Of a DNA stretch of 42,718 bases, positions 32,476 through 41,010 are shown piece by piece (within the stretch, counting starts at the first letter, position 1; each line of letters opens with the position of its first letter). The translations under genes were made by a program, and so were the position numbers. The notes under the pieces were generated by a model that was not told the origin of the DNA, searched no databases, and saw only the letters and a list, made by a program, of their open reading frames with translations. The DNA is taken from NCBI GenBank assembly GCA_966128725.1, contig CBHYLN010000029.1, positions 1 to 42,718 of the forward strand, read 5' to 3'. The DNA comes from JAFDZV01 sp966128725. GTDB taxonomy: Bacteria > Bacteroidota > Ignavibacteria > OLB7.

Positions 32476-33768
32476 ATGGCGAGCGTAAAGATCGTTCTCC
32501 GCAAGAAGGCAAACAAGGACGGCACGTTCCCGCTGGCGCTCCGGATCACGAAGGACCGGAAAGCCTCCTACATCTACTTGGGCTATAGCAGTCTGGAGAA
32601 GGATTGGGACGCGCAGGCGCAACGTGTACGCAAGTCTCACCCCAATGCCACACGGCTTAACAACTTCATCATGAAGAAGCTGGCCGATACGAACGATACG
32701 GCGCTGGAACTCGACACGCAGGACAAGGCTGCCTCCGCCGACGGCATCAAACGCAAGATCAAGCCCGCCGCCGATATGATGTTCTTTGCGCGGGCACGTC
32801 TCTTCGTGCAACATCTGCAAGACGTCGGGAACTTCAATAGTTGGCGCACCCAGACATCACGCTTGTGGACCTTCAAGGAGTTTCTCTTCGGCACGGATGC
32901 CATATGGGATGAGCTATCCCCCAAGGCACAATCGCTCCGGCATCACAAAGTACAAGGCGTGCTCGGCGGTCAGGATGTTCCGTTCCAGCGCATTGATGTG
33001 AGCTTATTGACGCAATACAAAGTCTATCTGAAGGCCCAGAAAGGCTTGAGCAATCGCACCATCTTCGGCTACCTCGCCATTATCCAAACCATCTTCACCC
33101 AGGCGATCAGGGAGGGCATACTTGACAGGAAGTACTTTCCTTTCGGCAAGGACAAGATCCATATCAAGTTTGCCGAATCCCTCAAGATCGGCCTGACGAA
33201 AGAAGATGTGGAGAGGCTGGAAGCGGTGGACTCGCTCAAGCCGGAGCATGGCACGGCAAGGGACATCTGGCTTGTGTCCTTCTACTTCGCAGGCATGCGG
33301 GCCGCTGACGTGCTGCGGCTGCGTTGGTCGGATTTCAAGGACGGGCGCTTGCATTACGTCATGGGCAAGAACAACAAGCCCGGTTCCCTGAAGGTGCCGG
33401 AGAAGGCGCAAGCCATCTTGGAGCGTTACAGAGCATTCAAGGAACACCCGGACGACTTTGTATTCCCCTACCTGAAGGGGTATGAGCATCTGGAGGACCC
33501 GTTTGAACTGAAGCGGCTTATTGCGGCGGCGGTGTCGAAGTGCGACCGCTACCTTAGATATCGCATTGCACCTGCGGCCCGGATCGAGGGCAAGATCTCC
33601 ATGCACATCAGCCGCCACACCTTCGCAACGCTGGCTGGAGACAAGATCCCGATTCAGATGCTCCAGAAGCTGTACAGGCACAGCGACGTCAAGACCACGC
33701 TTGGCTATCAGTCGGCTTTCATTCACAGGGAGGCGGATGAGGCGCTGGATGCGGTGTTGGGGGTGTAG
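32476..33768 (+). CDS. tyrosine recombinase (integrase) of the mobile element
   Basis: A 430-residue site-specific recombinase that inserts and excises the element. The N-terminal arm-binding domain (about 3-60, KIVLRKKANKDGTFPLALRI) and the SAM-like core-binding domain (about 95-235) are of the Bacteroidota type. The catalytic domain shows the complete set: R275 in FAGMRAADVL, a lysine in GKNNKPGSLKV, H377 and R380 in HISRHTFA, H402 in YRHSDVKTT and the nucleophile Y411 in LGYQS. Length is typical for CTn-type integrases (about 400-430). The stop codon TAG lies inside a tRNA-3'-end-like sequence. Two GTTGTACC repeats precede the gene. Its codon use is unlike the dinB region to the left. Confidence 0.93.
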   Translation: MASVKIVLRKKANKDGTFPLALRITKDRKASYIYLGYSSLEKDWDAQAQRVRKSHPNATRLNNFIMKKLADTNDTALELDTQDKAASADGIKRKIKPAADMMFFARARLFVQHLQDVGNFNSWRTQTSRLWTFKEFLFGTDAIWDELSPKAQSLRHHKVQGVLGGQDVPFQRIDVSLLTQYKVYLKAQKGLSNRTIFGYLAIIQTIFTQAIREGILDRKYFPFGKDKIHIKFAESLKIGLTKEDVERLEAVDSLKPEHGTARDIWLVSFYFAGMRAADVLRLRWSDFKDGRLHYVMGKNNKPGSLKVPEKAQAILERYRAFKEHPDDFVFPYLKGYEHLEDPFELKRLIAAAVSKCDRYLRYRIAPAARIEGKISMHISRHTFATLAGDKIPIQMLQKLYRHSDVKTTLGYQSAFIHREADEALDAVLGV

Positions 33769-33790
33769 GTTCGAATCTCTCCACGGCACA
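33767..33790 (+). other. tRNA-3'-end-like sequence, candidate attachment site
   Basis: Directly at the integrase stop codon lies AGGTTCGAATCTCTCC followed by ACGGCACA. GGTTCGAATC is the canonical T-arm/T-loop sequence of tRNAs, and tyrosine recombinases commonly target it. No tRNA 5' half is present upstream and the T-arm stem is not complementary, so this is a fragment and not a gene. The isoacceptor cannot be determined. A TAGGTTCG copy recurs at 33881-33888. Confidence 0.6.
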
Positions 33791-33943
33791 CACGGTCTTG
33801 GAACGTGCGGAACTCACCACCTCGCGAATGGCAGTAAAACATGAGTAATCTTAGGAGTGGCTTTCTACGCTGCCCCGCCATAGGTTCGCACCCGAATTGT
33901 TGAGCAGTTCGCTGCTCTTGCTCTCCAACCATCCAAACGAACC

Positions 33944-35167
33944 ATGACCGGCCCGGTTCTCCTTATCACGTACACACGGCTCGACATTACCGAGCTTGAA
34001 GCGGAAGAGATCATCGGCGATGGCTATCGCGCCGTCGATGCTGTAGCGGCCCTTGCCGGGGGAAAGGAAATGGAAGAGGGAATCATCTATCATTTCAACG
34101 GAATGGGATCATCGGCGATGATATCCCCCCCGGAGAAAACAGAAGACCTCACCAGATCTTTTGGAACTTTAAAACTCCGTGTGATAAATGGCGCGGCAGT
34201 ATTCACGTCCTCTCTCAAGGAGAGAGTGTCTGCTCATCCCGACGTGACATCGGTCTGCGAGTGCCATGACGGGGCCTACCCGACCATGTGGCAGACCGAT
34301 TCGGACGGTGCTGGAATTCCAAATCCGCCGCCCAGTGGAAAAGAGTGGAATCTGGAGAGCATCCATGCCAATGGTGTCGTTGCCAGCTACTTCACCGGCA
34401 AAGGAATCAAAATCGCCATCATCGACACGGGTATTGCAGATCATAAGGACCTGAATATGAAAGGGGGAGTATCGTTCTGCGAAGGGAAGGCTGATTTTCG
34501 GAATGACGATTTCGGCCACGGTACGCATTGCGCCGGGATCGCGGCCGGGCGGCTGGGAGGGATAGCAACGGAGGCCGAACTGTTTTCGATCAAGGTTGCC
34601 CACAGGGAGCCAGCGACTCCCCAGGCAATTCTGGCCGGCTTGTCCTGGGCGCTCAGGAATCGAATGAATGTCGTCTCGATCAGCTTGTCCGGACCAGCGG
34701 TTCTGGCGTACATACCCGCGTGCGCAAATGCGGTTCAGGCGCTGATGGCGATCAACTGCGTGGTGGTTGCCAGCACAGGTGATATCAGTGACAACGTGGG
34801 GTTCCCCGCCAATACGCCGGGCATCATTGCCGTGGGAGGGTGCGACAGCCAACTCGACCTTCTCGATAGCACCTGCATCGGCGGCAATGGGAACCATCTG
34901 ACCATAGCGGCACCCGGACAGGGCATCAAGACCACCTTCCATGCAAACGATGGCTATATAGAGTCGTTTAGCGGCAGTAGTGCCGCCACCCCGCACGTTG
35001 CCGGTCTGGTCGCATTGATCCAGCAGAAATTCAAGGGCATCACCCCATTGCAGGTGATCGGCAGAATTCTGGCGTCGGCGCAGCCGATGAACATCCGGTC
35101 TGATCAACGCGACGTGTTGGGAGATGTCACGCTCATCGACTGCGAGAAGGCTCTCGCGTTGTTGTAG
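33944..35167 (+). CDS. subtilisin-like serine protease (S8) without signal peptide
   Basis: A 407-residue subtilase. Residues about 1-110 resemble an I9-type inhibitory propeptide (KLRVINGAAVFTSSLKERV, DVTSVCE). The catalytic domain has D161 (IAIIDTGIADH), H192 (GHGTHCAGIA) and S346 (SGSSAATPHVAG). The oxyanion-hole position, normally Asn in AAGN, reads ASTGD with D280; proprotein convertase PC2 is known to have Asp there. There is no signal peptide, so it may act inside the cell. It is the first of three cargo genes, followed after 35 bases by a beta-sandwich protein. The protease could process that protein or a toxin or phage component; substrate unknown. No ribosome-binding site is obvious. 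Confidence 0.88.
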   Translation: MTGPVLLITYTRLDITELEAEEIIGDGYRAVDAVAALAGGKEMEEGIIYHFNGMGSSAMISPPEKTEDLTRSFGTLKLRVINGAAVFTSSLKERVSAHPDVTSVCECHDGAYPTMWQTDSDGAGIPNPPPSGKEWNLESIHANGVVASYFTGKGIKIAIIDTGIADHKDLNMKGGVSFCEGKADFRNDDFGHGTHCAGIAAGRLGGIATEAELFSIKVAHREPATPQAILAGLSWALRNRMNVVSISLSGPAVLAYIPACANAVQALMAINCVVVASTGDISDNVGFPANTPGIIAVGGCDSQLDLLDSTCIGGNGNHLTIAAPGQGIKTTFHANDGYIESFSGSSAATPHVAGLVALIQQKFKGITPLQVIGRILASAQPMNIRSDQRDVLGDVTLIDCEKALALL

Positions 35168-35202
35168 CGTCATACCCGTTCAACTCATCAAACCATCAGC
35201 TC

Positions 35203-35730
35203 ATGTCGAACAGGATTATCGTGACGGTCATATCGTCCGACGACATACCGGATTCGCCAACATACTGCGCGATTGTGATTACTAATTGCGATGCGATGCA
35301 TGTGGATGCGAAGCGGCAGCAGATCAATGGAAGGGCCTCGGCGCATTTCATGAATGTTCCCCCCGGCAGATACTACGTCGTCGTGATACCGGAAGGGGAA
35401 AATGCCCGTTATACGCGCTTCATCATGATTGATGAAGAAGCGAAAGAGACCTCCCTCACGTTCGACCTCGCCACCATTCCCCCCTCGGGCCGGATCACCG
35501 CGATCGTGCTGGTGGGAGGCCAGCGTTCCCCTGGCGACACCGTCATGATCCGGGGAAAGGCAGATGGTCACACGGAGTATTGCATGACGGACTACAAGGG
35601 ACACGCTGAGTTCCCCGCCGTACCCGAGACGCAAGCGTATGAGGTTATCGCGTATCATGCTTCGGCAAACCAAGGCGATACGTGTGACCTCGTCACCGAC
35701 GGAGATTGTGCGAAGCAATTCAGCTTCTAG
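35203..35730 (+). CDS. two-domain beta-sandwich protein of unknown function
   Basis: A 175-residue protein without signal peptide. It appears to be two tandem beta-sandwich domains of about 80 residues: IIVTVISSDD ... GRASAHFMNVPPGRYYVVVIPEG, and RITAIVLVGG ... DYKGHAEFPAVPETQAYEVIAYHA. The pattern G-x-A-x-F-x-x-V/L-P-x-G-x-Y-x-V is characteristic of carboxypeptidase-regulatory/CnaB-like folds, which usually serve binding. Six cysteines are scattered. It sits between the subtilase and the TPR/LuxR regulator, 35 and 99 bases away, on the same strand, which suggests one transcript. Whether it is protease substrate, inhibitor or adaptor is open. Confidence 0.7.
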   Translation: MSNRIIVTVISSDDIPDSPTYCAIVITNCDAMHVDAKRQQINGRASAHFMNVPPGRYYVVVIPEGENARYTRFIMIDEEAKETSLTFDLATIPPSGRITAIVLVGGQRSPGDTVMIRGKADGHTEYCMTDYKGHAEFPAVPETQAYEVIAYHASANQGDTCDLVTDGDCAKQFSF

Positions 35731-35829
35731 GCATGTCGCCATCACCCCTCACGGCGGTATCCGAAGCCACGATATATCCGGACGAATCAAGACGGCATCC
35801 GTATTCAGCATTCGAGCCCGATAGTGCTT

Positions 35830-37779
35830 ATGGCAACATCGCTCCGCAATAAGGCTCTCTATCACATCAATCGTGCCATGCAGGCGAGCGCACGCCGCGA
35901 CATAGGCGCGCTCCTCTCGCATATCACGACACTGACCGAACTCACGGCGGGCCAGCCAGGCTATGCGGGATACATCACCTATCTCCGGGCGAATGCCGCC
36001 AAAGCCAATGGCGAGAAGGAAACATTCCGGACGCTGGCGGCGCAAGCGCTTGAAGAACTGACCGCCTCCGGCGACATGCGCGCCGCCGCGCAAGTGGTTC
36101 TCAACATGGGGCGTGATCCCGCCCGCCCGCAACAATCGCTTGCCTGCGCCGAGCGCGCGCGGAAGTTGTTCGAGGCATGCGGCGATCCGGTCGGCGTCTC
36201 AAACGCGATGCAGAACGTTGGTGCGCTCCTCGCGCAGCTTGGCCAGTACAGGGAAGGCCATGAGATGCTCGAACGGGCGCTGGTGGCCAAGCGGCATCAT
36301 GGCGACAATGTGGGTGCGGCGACGGTGCTTCTGAACATCGCCGCATGTGCTCACTTCGCCTGTGACTATACGGTGGGAGTCTTAAACGCCGCTGAAGCGG
36401 TCGCCTGCCTTGAGCAGATCGTGTCAGCCCCGGCCCGCGAGCAGGTCAATCTCATTTGGCAGATGCACGGCTGGGCGTCTGTGCCTGTCGATTGCAGGGG
36501 TCTTCTCGCAACGGCATACAACAACTACGGCAATGCTCTTTCAGTCCTGGGAGAGCTTGACAGATCGATCGAGTGCTATGGCAGGGCGCGCACGATCATG
36601 TGCGAACTCGGCGATGTCACCGGGGAGGCGATGGTGCTCAACCAGATCGGCGAGATACTGCGGCAACAGGGAGAGGCCGGTCGTGCCGAAGAGATCTACC
36701 GGCGCAGTGTCCGTCTTTTCGAGGAGAGCGGAACACGGGGGTATATGTATGCCGTTGCCTGTCAGAGCGTGGGCGAAGCCTGCGCGGCGCAGAAGAAATA
36801 TGCTGAAGCCTCTGCCTGTTATCATCAGGCCCTCACGGAGTATCGAGGTTCAGGGCTTGTGGCAGGCGAAGCGGAAGTGCAGGTCCTCTCGGGCGAGATG
36901 GAGATCGCGCGCGGGGATTTCAACGCGGCGGTTGATATGCTGCAGAAGGGGCTTGCGCTCGCAAGGTCGATATCGGCCGAGGAGCTGATCGTACGCAGCA
37001 ACCGCGCCCTCGGGACCGCGATGATGCATGTCGACTCGAAACGCGCGCCACGCTATCTCAAGAGAGCACTCCTTCTGGCTGAACAGTACGGGATGAAGAT
37101 CGAGCGGCAGAATATCCACCGCGAGTTCTCGACGTATTACAAGATCATCGGCAAGTCAACCGATGCGCTGCTCCACTTCGAGACGTTCTACGCCCTGCAA
37201 CAGGAGATCTTTACAGAGGAGGCCGACAGGCGGCTCAAGAACATGGAGATCGTCTATCAGATCGAAGACCATAAACGCTCCCTGCTCGAGCTGAAGGCCC
37301 ACGTGAACCAGATCGAGAACGAACTGGAGGAAAAGACCCGCGAGCTGGCCGGACTCGCCGAGTGTATCATGCAGCGGCAGGGGTTTATCAAGCTGGTGGA
37401 AACAGGGCTCGCGAAGATCATCGCCGCCGATCCGGACCACAAGGATGTCCATGCCCATGATCTGCTGCAATCGGTCCGTACACACGACACCACGGCAAGC
37501 GACGCGGAAGAACTTGTGCGGAAGTTCATCAGCGTCCACCGTGAATTCGCCGAAGCGCTTCTGGCAATCGCGCCGACGCTGACGCCGGCTGAACTACAGG
37601 TCTGCGTGTTGACGCGCCTGGCGATGAGCGCCAAGGATATCGGCAACCTTCTCAATGTCGCCTCGCGGACCGTCAACAATCAGTCGGCAAGCATCCGCGT
37701 AAAACTGAAGCTGACACCACGGCAGAACCTGAAAACATATTTGATCCGGTTAGGTGTTGCCGAAGCAAGGCCGATGTGA
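35830..37779 (+). CDS. TPR-repeat regulator with C-terminal LuxR-like HTH, element-borne
   Basis: A 649-residue protein. About ten tetratricopeptide units cover 60-450 (for example SIECYGRARTIMCELGD, ASACYHQALTEYRGSG, AVDMLQKGLALARSI), then a coiled coil (about 470-520, HKRSLLELKAHVNQIENELE), a helical link and a helix-turn-helix (about 585-640) with LTPAELQVCVLTRLAMSAKDI and TVNNQSASIRVKLKL. The HTH shares LTPAE-x-x-VCVL-x-R and IR-x-KL-x-L with the chromosomal protein at 20670. The ATG at 35830 is preferred; a GTG at 35824 is possible. As third gene of the cargo it may sense partner proteins through the TPRs and control the cassette. It is longer than the chromosomal paralogue by about 100 residues. 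Confidence 0.84.
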   Translation: MATSLRNKALYHINRAMQASARRDIGALLSHITTLTELTAGQPGYAGYITYLRANAAKANGEKETFRTLAAQALEELTASGDMRAAAQVVLNMGRDPARPQQSLACAERARKLFEACGDPVGVSNAMQNVGALLAQLGQYREGHEMLERALVAKRHHGDNVGAATVLLNIAACAHFACDYTVGVLNAAEAVACLEQIVSAPAREQVNLIWQMHGWASVPVDCRGLLATAYNNYGNALSVLGELDRSIECYGRARTIMCELGDVTGEAMVLNQIGEILRQQGEAGRAEEIYRRSVRLFEESGTRGYMYAVACQSVGEACAAQKKYAEASACYHQALTEYRGSGLVAGEAEVQVLSGEMEIARGDFNAAVDMLQKGLALARSISAEELIVRSNRALGTAMMHVDSKRAPRYLKRALLLAEQYGMKIERQNIHREFSTYYKIIGKSTDALLHFETFYALQQEIFTEEADRRLKNMEIVYQIEDHKRSLLELKAHVNQIENELEEKTRELAGLAECIMQRQGFIKLVETGLAKIIAADPDHKDVHAHDLLQSVRTHDTTASDAEELVRKFISVHREFAEALLAIAPTLTPAELQVCVLTRLAMSAKDIGNLLNVASRTVNNQSASIRVKLKLTPRQNLKTYLIRLGVAEARPM

Positions 37780-37902
37780 GCCGTTTCAAATGCCGGAAGA
37801 CACAGTCAAGGCCCCCTGGTGCGGGATCTCTTTTCTTTCACCCGCAGACTTTTTTGCTGTGTTGCCTCCTATCCCCCTCACAAACGTTCAACGCCAAGAC
37901 AC

Positions 37903-38172
37903 ATGGAAGTGATCTGTCTTCAAGAAGAAGCGTTCTACGCTCTAGTCGAACAAGTGGTTCAACGCCTGGAGGTTCAGCATGGCGCGAGCGCAGAGAAATG
38001 GGTGGATGATGAGGAAGCCATGCGGCTGCTGAACATCAAGTCAAGAACGACGCTACAGAAACTACGCGACGAGGGCCGTATCCGCTTTTCACAGCCACAG
38101 AAAAGAATCATCCTCTACGACCGGGATTCCATCATGGAGTATCTGGAGAAACACGCACGCAACACCTTTTAG
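37903..38172 (+). CDS. excisionase-like helix-turn-helix protein
   Basis: An 89-residue DNA-binding protein. KWVDDEEAMRLLNIKSRTTLQKLRDEGRIRFSQPQKRIILYDRDSI-type sequence is the MerR-like HTH_17 fold of excisionases in Bacteroidota elements: W-V-D/S-x-x-E-A-x-x-L-L-x-I-S/K-x-R-T, helix, then R-I-x-F/Y-x-Q-x-x-K-R-I-L-Y. A short helical N-terminus precedes it. It begins the transfer-gene run. The start at 37903 leaves a normal length; an upstream ATG at 37819 would add a poorly ordered stretch. The role is excision control or regulation of the transfer genes. Confidence 0.82.
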   Translation: MEVICLQEEAFYALVEQVVQRLEVQHGASAEKWVDDEEAMRLLNIKSRTTLQKLRDEGRIRFSQPQKRIILYDRDSIMEYLEKHARNTF

Positions 38173-38174
38173 CC

Positions 38175-38417
38175 ATGAGCAAGGACTACACCAAGGGCTT
38201 CAACGAGGGCTATGTGATCGCGGCGCACTTGCCGGAGCTGGCAAAAGACCTCTCGAAGATCGACATCCCGACGCCCCGGATGGAAGGCTTCCGGGAGGGC
38301 CGCAGGCAATACGTGCTCGACCAGACAAGAGAGATGCGCCCGGCGTGGCTCCGGGGGGAGCAGAGCCCGGAGCAACAACAGGATCGGGACAGAGAGGACA
38401 GAGATGTTGAGCGCTGA
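38175..38417 (+). CDS. small protein upstream of the coupling ATPase
   Basis: An 80-residue hydrophilic, mostly helical protein (MSKDYTKGFNEGYVIAAHL start; Glu/Arg/Asp-rich end). The gap after the HTH gene is two bases and its last 14 bases overlap the coupling ATPase start at 38404, so translation is probably coupled. The K-G-F-N-E-G-Y and G-F-R-E-G-R-R-Q-Y segments look conserved, which favours a real gene. I do not recognise the family; a relaxosome accessory or coupling-protein partner fits the position, by inference. Confidence 0.6.
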   Translation: MSKDYTKGFNEGYVIAAHLPELAKDLSKIDIPTPRMEGFREGRRQYVLDQTREMRPAWLRGEQSPEQQQDRDREDRDVER

Positions 38418-39894
38418 ACCCGTCTCAACGGCGAACAAGTACCTGAACAGGCCGCTGGTCGAATTTGACGGCAGCGTGTGGACCGTCCGCAATGCTGTGG
38501 AGGGGGTGCAGATTTTCGGCGGCATCGGGTCCGGCAAGACCTCGGGTTCGGGCCGTCTGCTGGCGCTGAAGTACCTCGCCGCCGGGTTTGGCGGGCTGGT
38601 GCTGACGGTGAAGCCCGATGAGGCCGCGTTGTGGGAGGACTATTGCAGGCTCGCGGGCCGGAGTGATGACTTGCTGATGGTCGAGCCGGGGCGGGACAAC
38701 ACCTTCAACTTCCTCGAATACGAAAGCAGGAACGGCGATACGGCGAACGTTGTCCAGATCCTCAAGACGGTGATCCGGGCTGCTGAGGAAAAGGCATCCG
38801 GCAGCAATCAGGATGCCTTCTGGGAAAACGCGCTCGACATGCTGATCTACAACGTGATCGATCTCTGCAAGCTCGCCTATGGCAGCGTCACCGTGCAGCG
38901 CATGTTTGACATCGTCCAGTCCCTCCCGGCAGGAGGACCGCCGCCGGACGGCCCCTTTCTGAGCGCGTTCAATACGGCGCTGAGCAATGTCAATGCGACG
39001 GTCACGGCTTGGGAGGAGAAGCAGGAGACGGATGCCTTGGAGGAGATGAAGAACAGGGGAACCTATGAATCGACCTTGCGCGAAGTCCTGCCGGATGTCC
39101 GGTTGCTCCGCATTGTCGAGCAGTTCTTCGGTCAGACCTTTCTGAAGCTCGCGGAGAAGACGCGCTCGGTCATTGACTTTTCCTTCTCGGGCTTCCTGTT
39201 CCGGCTGTTGCGGGACCCCGTCTATTCGCTGTTCTGCCGCTATCCCTCCACCTTCACGCCGGAGGATTGCCTGAAGGGCAAGATCATCGTGTTGAACTTG
39301 CCCGTGAAGCTCTACCACAAGACCGGGCAGGACAGCCAGGTCATGTTCAAATACTGCTGGCAAAGGGCGATGGAGAAACGGCGCGTCGGGCCGGACAGCC
39401 TGCCGCTGTTCTTGTGGGCCGATGAAGCGCAACACTTCCTGCACGAGTACGATGCCGAATATCAGGCAACGGCCCGGTCGAGCCTGATCGCCACGGTCTA
39501 CCTCTCCCAGAACTTGCCCAACTATCACGCGAACATGGGGAGCGCCAAATCGGAGTTCCGCGTGAAGTCTTTCCTTGGCACCCTTGCCACGAAAGTGTTC
39601 CATGCCAATGCCGATATCGAGACGAACAAATATGCCTCGGAGCTGATCGGCGACGGGTTCTTTGAAGACACGTCCACAACAGGCACGATGGCGGGAGAAT
39701 TCTCCTCCTCAAAATCAAAGCACCTGAAGATTGACCGGATCATACGCCCTGAACACTTCCCCGCGTTGAAGACGGGCGGGGAACGGAACAAGGGCCGGGT
39801 TGCGGCCTATGTCCACTTTCAGGGCAATGTTCTCCAGACCGGGGAGACCTTCACCAAAACACAGTTTGACCAGAACTATACACCCACACCGTGA
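38404..39894 (+). CDS. TraD/TraG-type conjugative coupling ATPase
   Basis: A 496-residue VirD4-class ATPase that brings the relaxase-DNA complex to the secretion channel. Walker A is GGIGSGKTSG (39-48), closely following an N-terminal VWTVRNAVEGVQIF strand; Walker B is LPLFLWADEAQHFL (with DE at 340-341). The C-terminal part carries ARSSLIATVYLSQNLPNY (the Q-loop region) and AYASELIG-like sequence. No N-terminal transmembrane helices are present, as in soluble TraD-like members. A membrane gene follows 10 bases downstream and may supply the anchor. The start overlaps the previous gene, typical of a transfer operon. Confidence 0.88.
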   Translation: MLSAEPVSTANKYLNRPLVEFDGSVWTVRNAVEGVQIFGGIGSGKTSGSGRLLALKYLAAGFGGLVLTVKPDEAALWEDYCRLAGRSDDLLMVEPGRDNTFNFLEYESRNGDTANVVQILKTVIRAAEEKASGSNQDAFWENALDMLIYNVIDLCKLAYGSVTVQRMFDIVQSLPAGGPPPDGPFLSAFNTALSNVNATVTAWEEKQETDALEEMKNRGTYESTLREVLPDVRLLRIVEQFFGQTFLKLAEKTRSVIDFSFSGFLFRLLRDPVYSLFCRYPSTFTPEDCLKGKIIVLNLPVKLYHKTGQDSQVMFKYCWQRAMEKRRVGPDSLPLFLWADEAQHFLHEYDAEYQATARSSLIATVYLSQNLPNYHANMGSAKSEFRVKSFLGTLATKVFHANADIETNKYASELIGDGFFEDTSTTGTMAGEFSSSKSKHLKIDRIIRPEHFPALKTGGERNKGRVAAYVHFQGNVLQTGETFTKTQFDQNYTPTP

Positions 39895-39904
39895 GAATTG
39901 ACCT

Positions 39905-40819
39905 ATGGAAACACCAAAGACGGCTTACCATCTTCAGACACTCAGGCGCAGCGATAGCTGGCTGAAACATGCGCTCTGGGCGGTCTTCGCCCTGTTTGCC
40001 TCACCGGGCCGGATGCTAATTGAAGTCTGGATCAGGAAGGGCTTCGGAGAACGGTACTTCCGCATCTCCACCGCCATTTCCACCGCCCTCTTCCTTGCGG
40101 TTCTGCCTCAGTTGTCGGGGCTGATCAAGCTGCTCACGCTCCCGTGGAATCTCCTCATCAAGGGGCCGGAGGCCCTGAATCCATTGAGTGGAATGATGGA
40201 GATGATCGCCGCGAAAACGGGCGGTCCCCTGGGGTCGGGAATGAACCCGGCGACAGACCCCGACGCATTAACCAGGCAGATGGTCAGCGACACAATGCGC
40301 TACATGGACCATGCCCTGTGGTATCTCTTTCTCGTGCTGTTCCTGCTGGTCTGCCTCCGGCACCACCGGGCGATGAAACAGGCTCCCTCCACCCTCGACT
40401 TCTCCCGCTACAGCCTCTACACGGGGGACATTCATCCCTTCTTCCTCGGCTTCAAGGTCAAGGGAAAGCAGGGGGATCGCCGTCTCATCGAGTGCCTGCT
40501 GGAACCGCTGCCGTTCTTTCTGGCCGGGTTCGCGCTCGCGCAGTTCGGGATGATGCTCGGCTGGCTCCTGATGATCTGCGCCGTCATCTATGCCCTCAGC
40601 TACCGCCGCGCCTACTACCTCGGCGACAACTTCGTCCTCGACAAGATCGACCAGATGATTATCAACGCGGAGTTCGCCAAGACCTTCCTTGATGATGCCG
40701 ACGAAAGCCAGACCCGGCGGTATCACTTCATCGGCAGGAAGCCCGATGATCCCGAAAAGCGCAAGGCCGTCTTTGACCGCATCGTGGAGGATGATGAGGA
40801 TGTTCCTCTTGCAAGGTGA
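39905..40819 (+). CDS. polytopic membrane protein of the transfer region
   Basis: A 304-residue protein with about four to five transmembrane segments (about 22-38, 55-78, 136-152, 201-217 and 219-234) and a charged cytosolic tail ending in DDEDVPLAR. A GGDIHPFFLGFK-like stretch and RRAYYLGDNF are notable. It follows the coupling ATPase by 10 bases, so it is most likely an anchor or partner that lets a soluble TraD reach the membrane. I recognise no named family and cannot say more. Confidence 0.7.
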   Translation: METPKTAYHLQTLRRSDSWLKHALWAVFALFASPGRMLIEVWIRKGFGERYFRISTAISTALFLAVLPQLSGLIKLLTLPWNLLIKGPEALNPLSGMMEMIAAKTGGPLGSGMNPATDPDALTRQMVSDTMRYMDHALWYLFLVLFLLVCLRHHRAMKQAPSTLDFSRYSLYTGDIHPFFLGFKVKGKQGDRRLIECLLEPLPFFLAGFALAQFGMMLGWLLMICAVIYALSYRRAYYLGDNFVLDKIDQMIINAEFAKTFLDDADESQTRRYHFIGRKPDDPEKRKAVFDRIVEDDEDVPLAR

Positions 40820-40894
40820 CCCGCCGGAACTCCCGCCCTTGCTGCCGCCGCGCCCTCCGCGATAACGCGCCCACGGCAACGCTGCTCTGCTGCT

Positions 40895-40974
40895 TCCTTA
40901 GCTGTGCTAAGGAGAGAAGTCTGATGCTCTTTGCTGCTTAGAGAATGGGCGGTGCGAGCTGTGTTAGGAGAGAA
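40895..40974. promoter_or_regulatory. candidate oriT region upstream of the relaxase
   Basis: TCCTTAGC / GCTAAGGA form an 8-bp hairpin with 3-base loop (40895-40913), and AGCTGTGCTAAGGAGAGAA at 40900-40918 is repeated as AGCTGTGTTAGGAGAGAA at 40957-40974. Inverted plus direct repeats beside a relaxase gene are the usual build of a transfer origin. The nick site is not identifiable. Confidence 0.45.
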
Positions 40975-41010
40975 TGCGCAAAGGGCGGCGCGGATATCGC
41001 GCGGAGTTTA

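Noticed and set aside
33690..33790. Complete tRNA gene ending at 33790
   Set aside because: Only the T-loop and acceptor-like 3' part is present; the preceding bases are the integrase coding end and form no D or anticodon arm.
38425..39603. 392-residue minus-strand frame opposite the coupling ATPase
   Set aside because: The plus strand has Walker A and B motifs; the minus frame has Arg/Glu/His-rich shadow composition.
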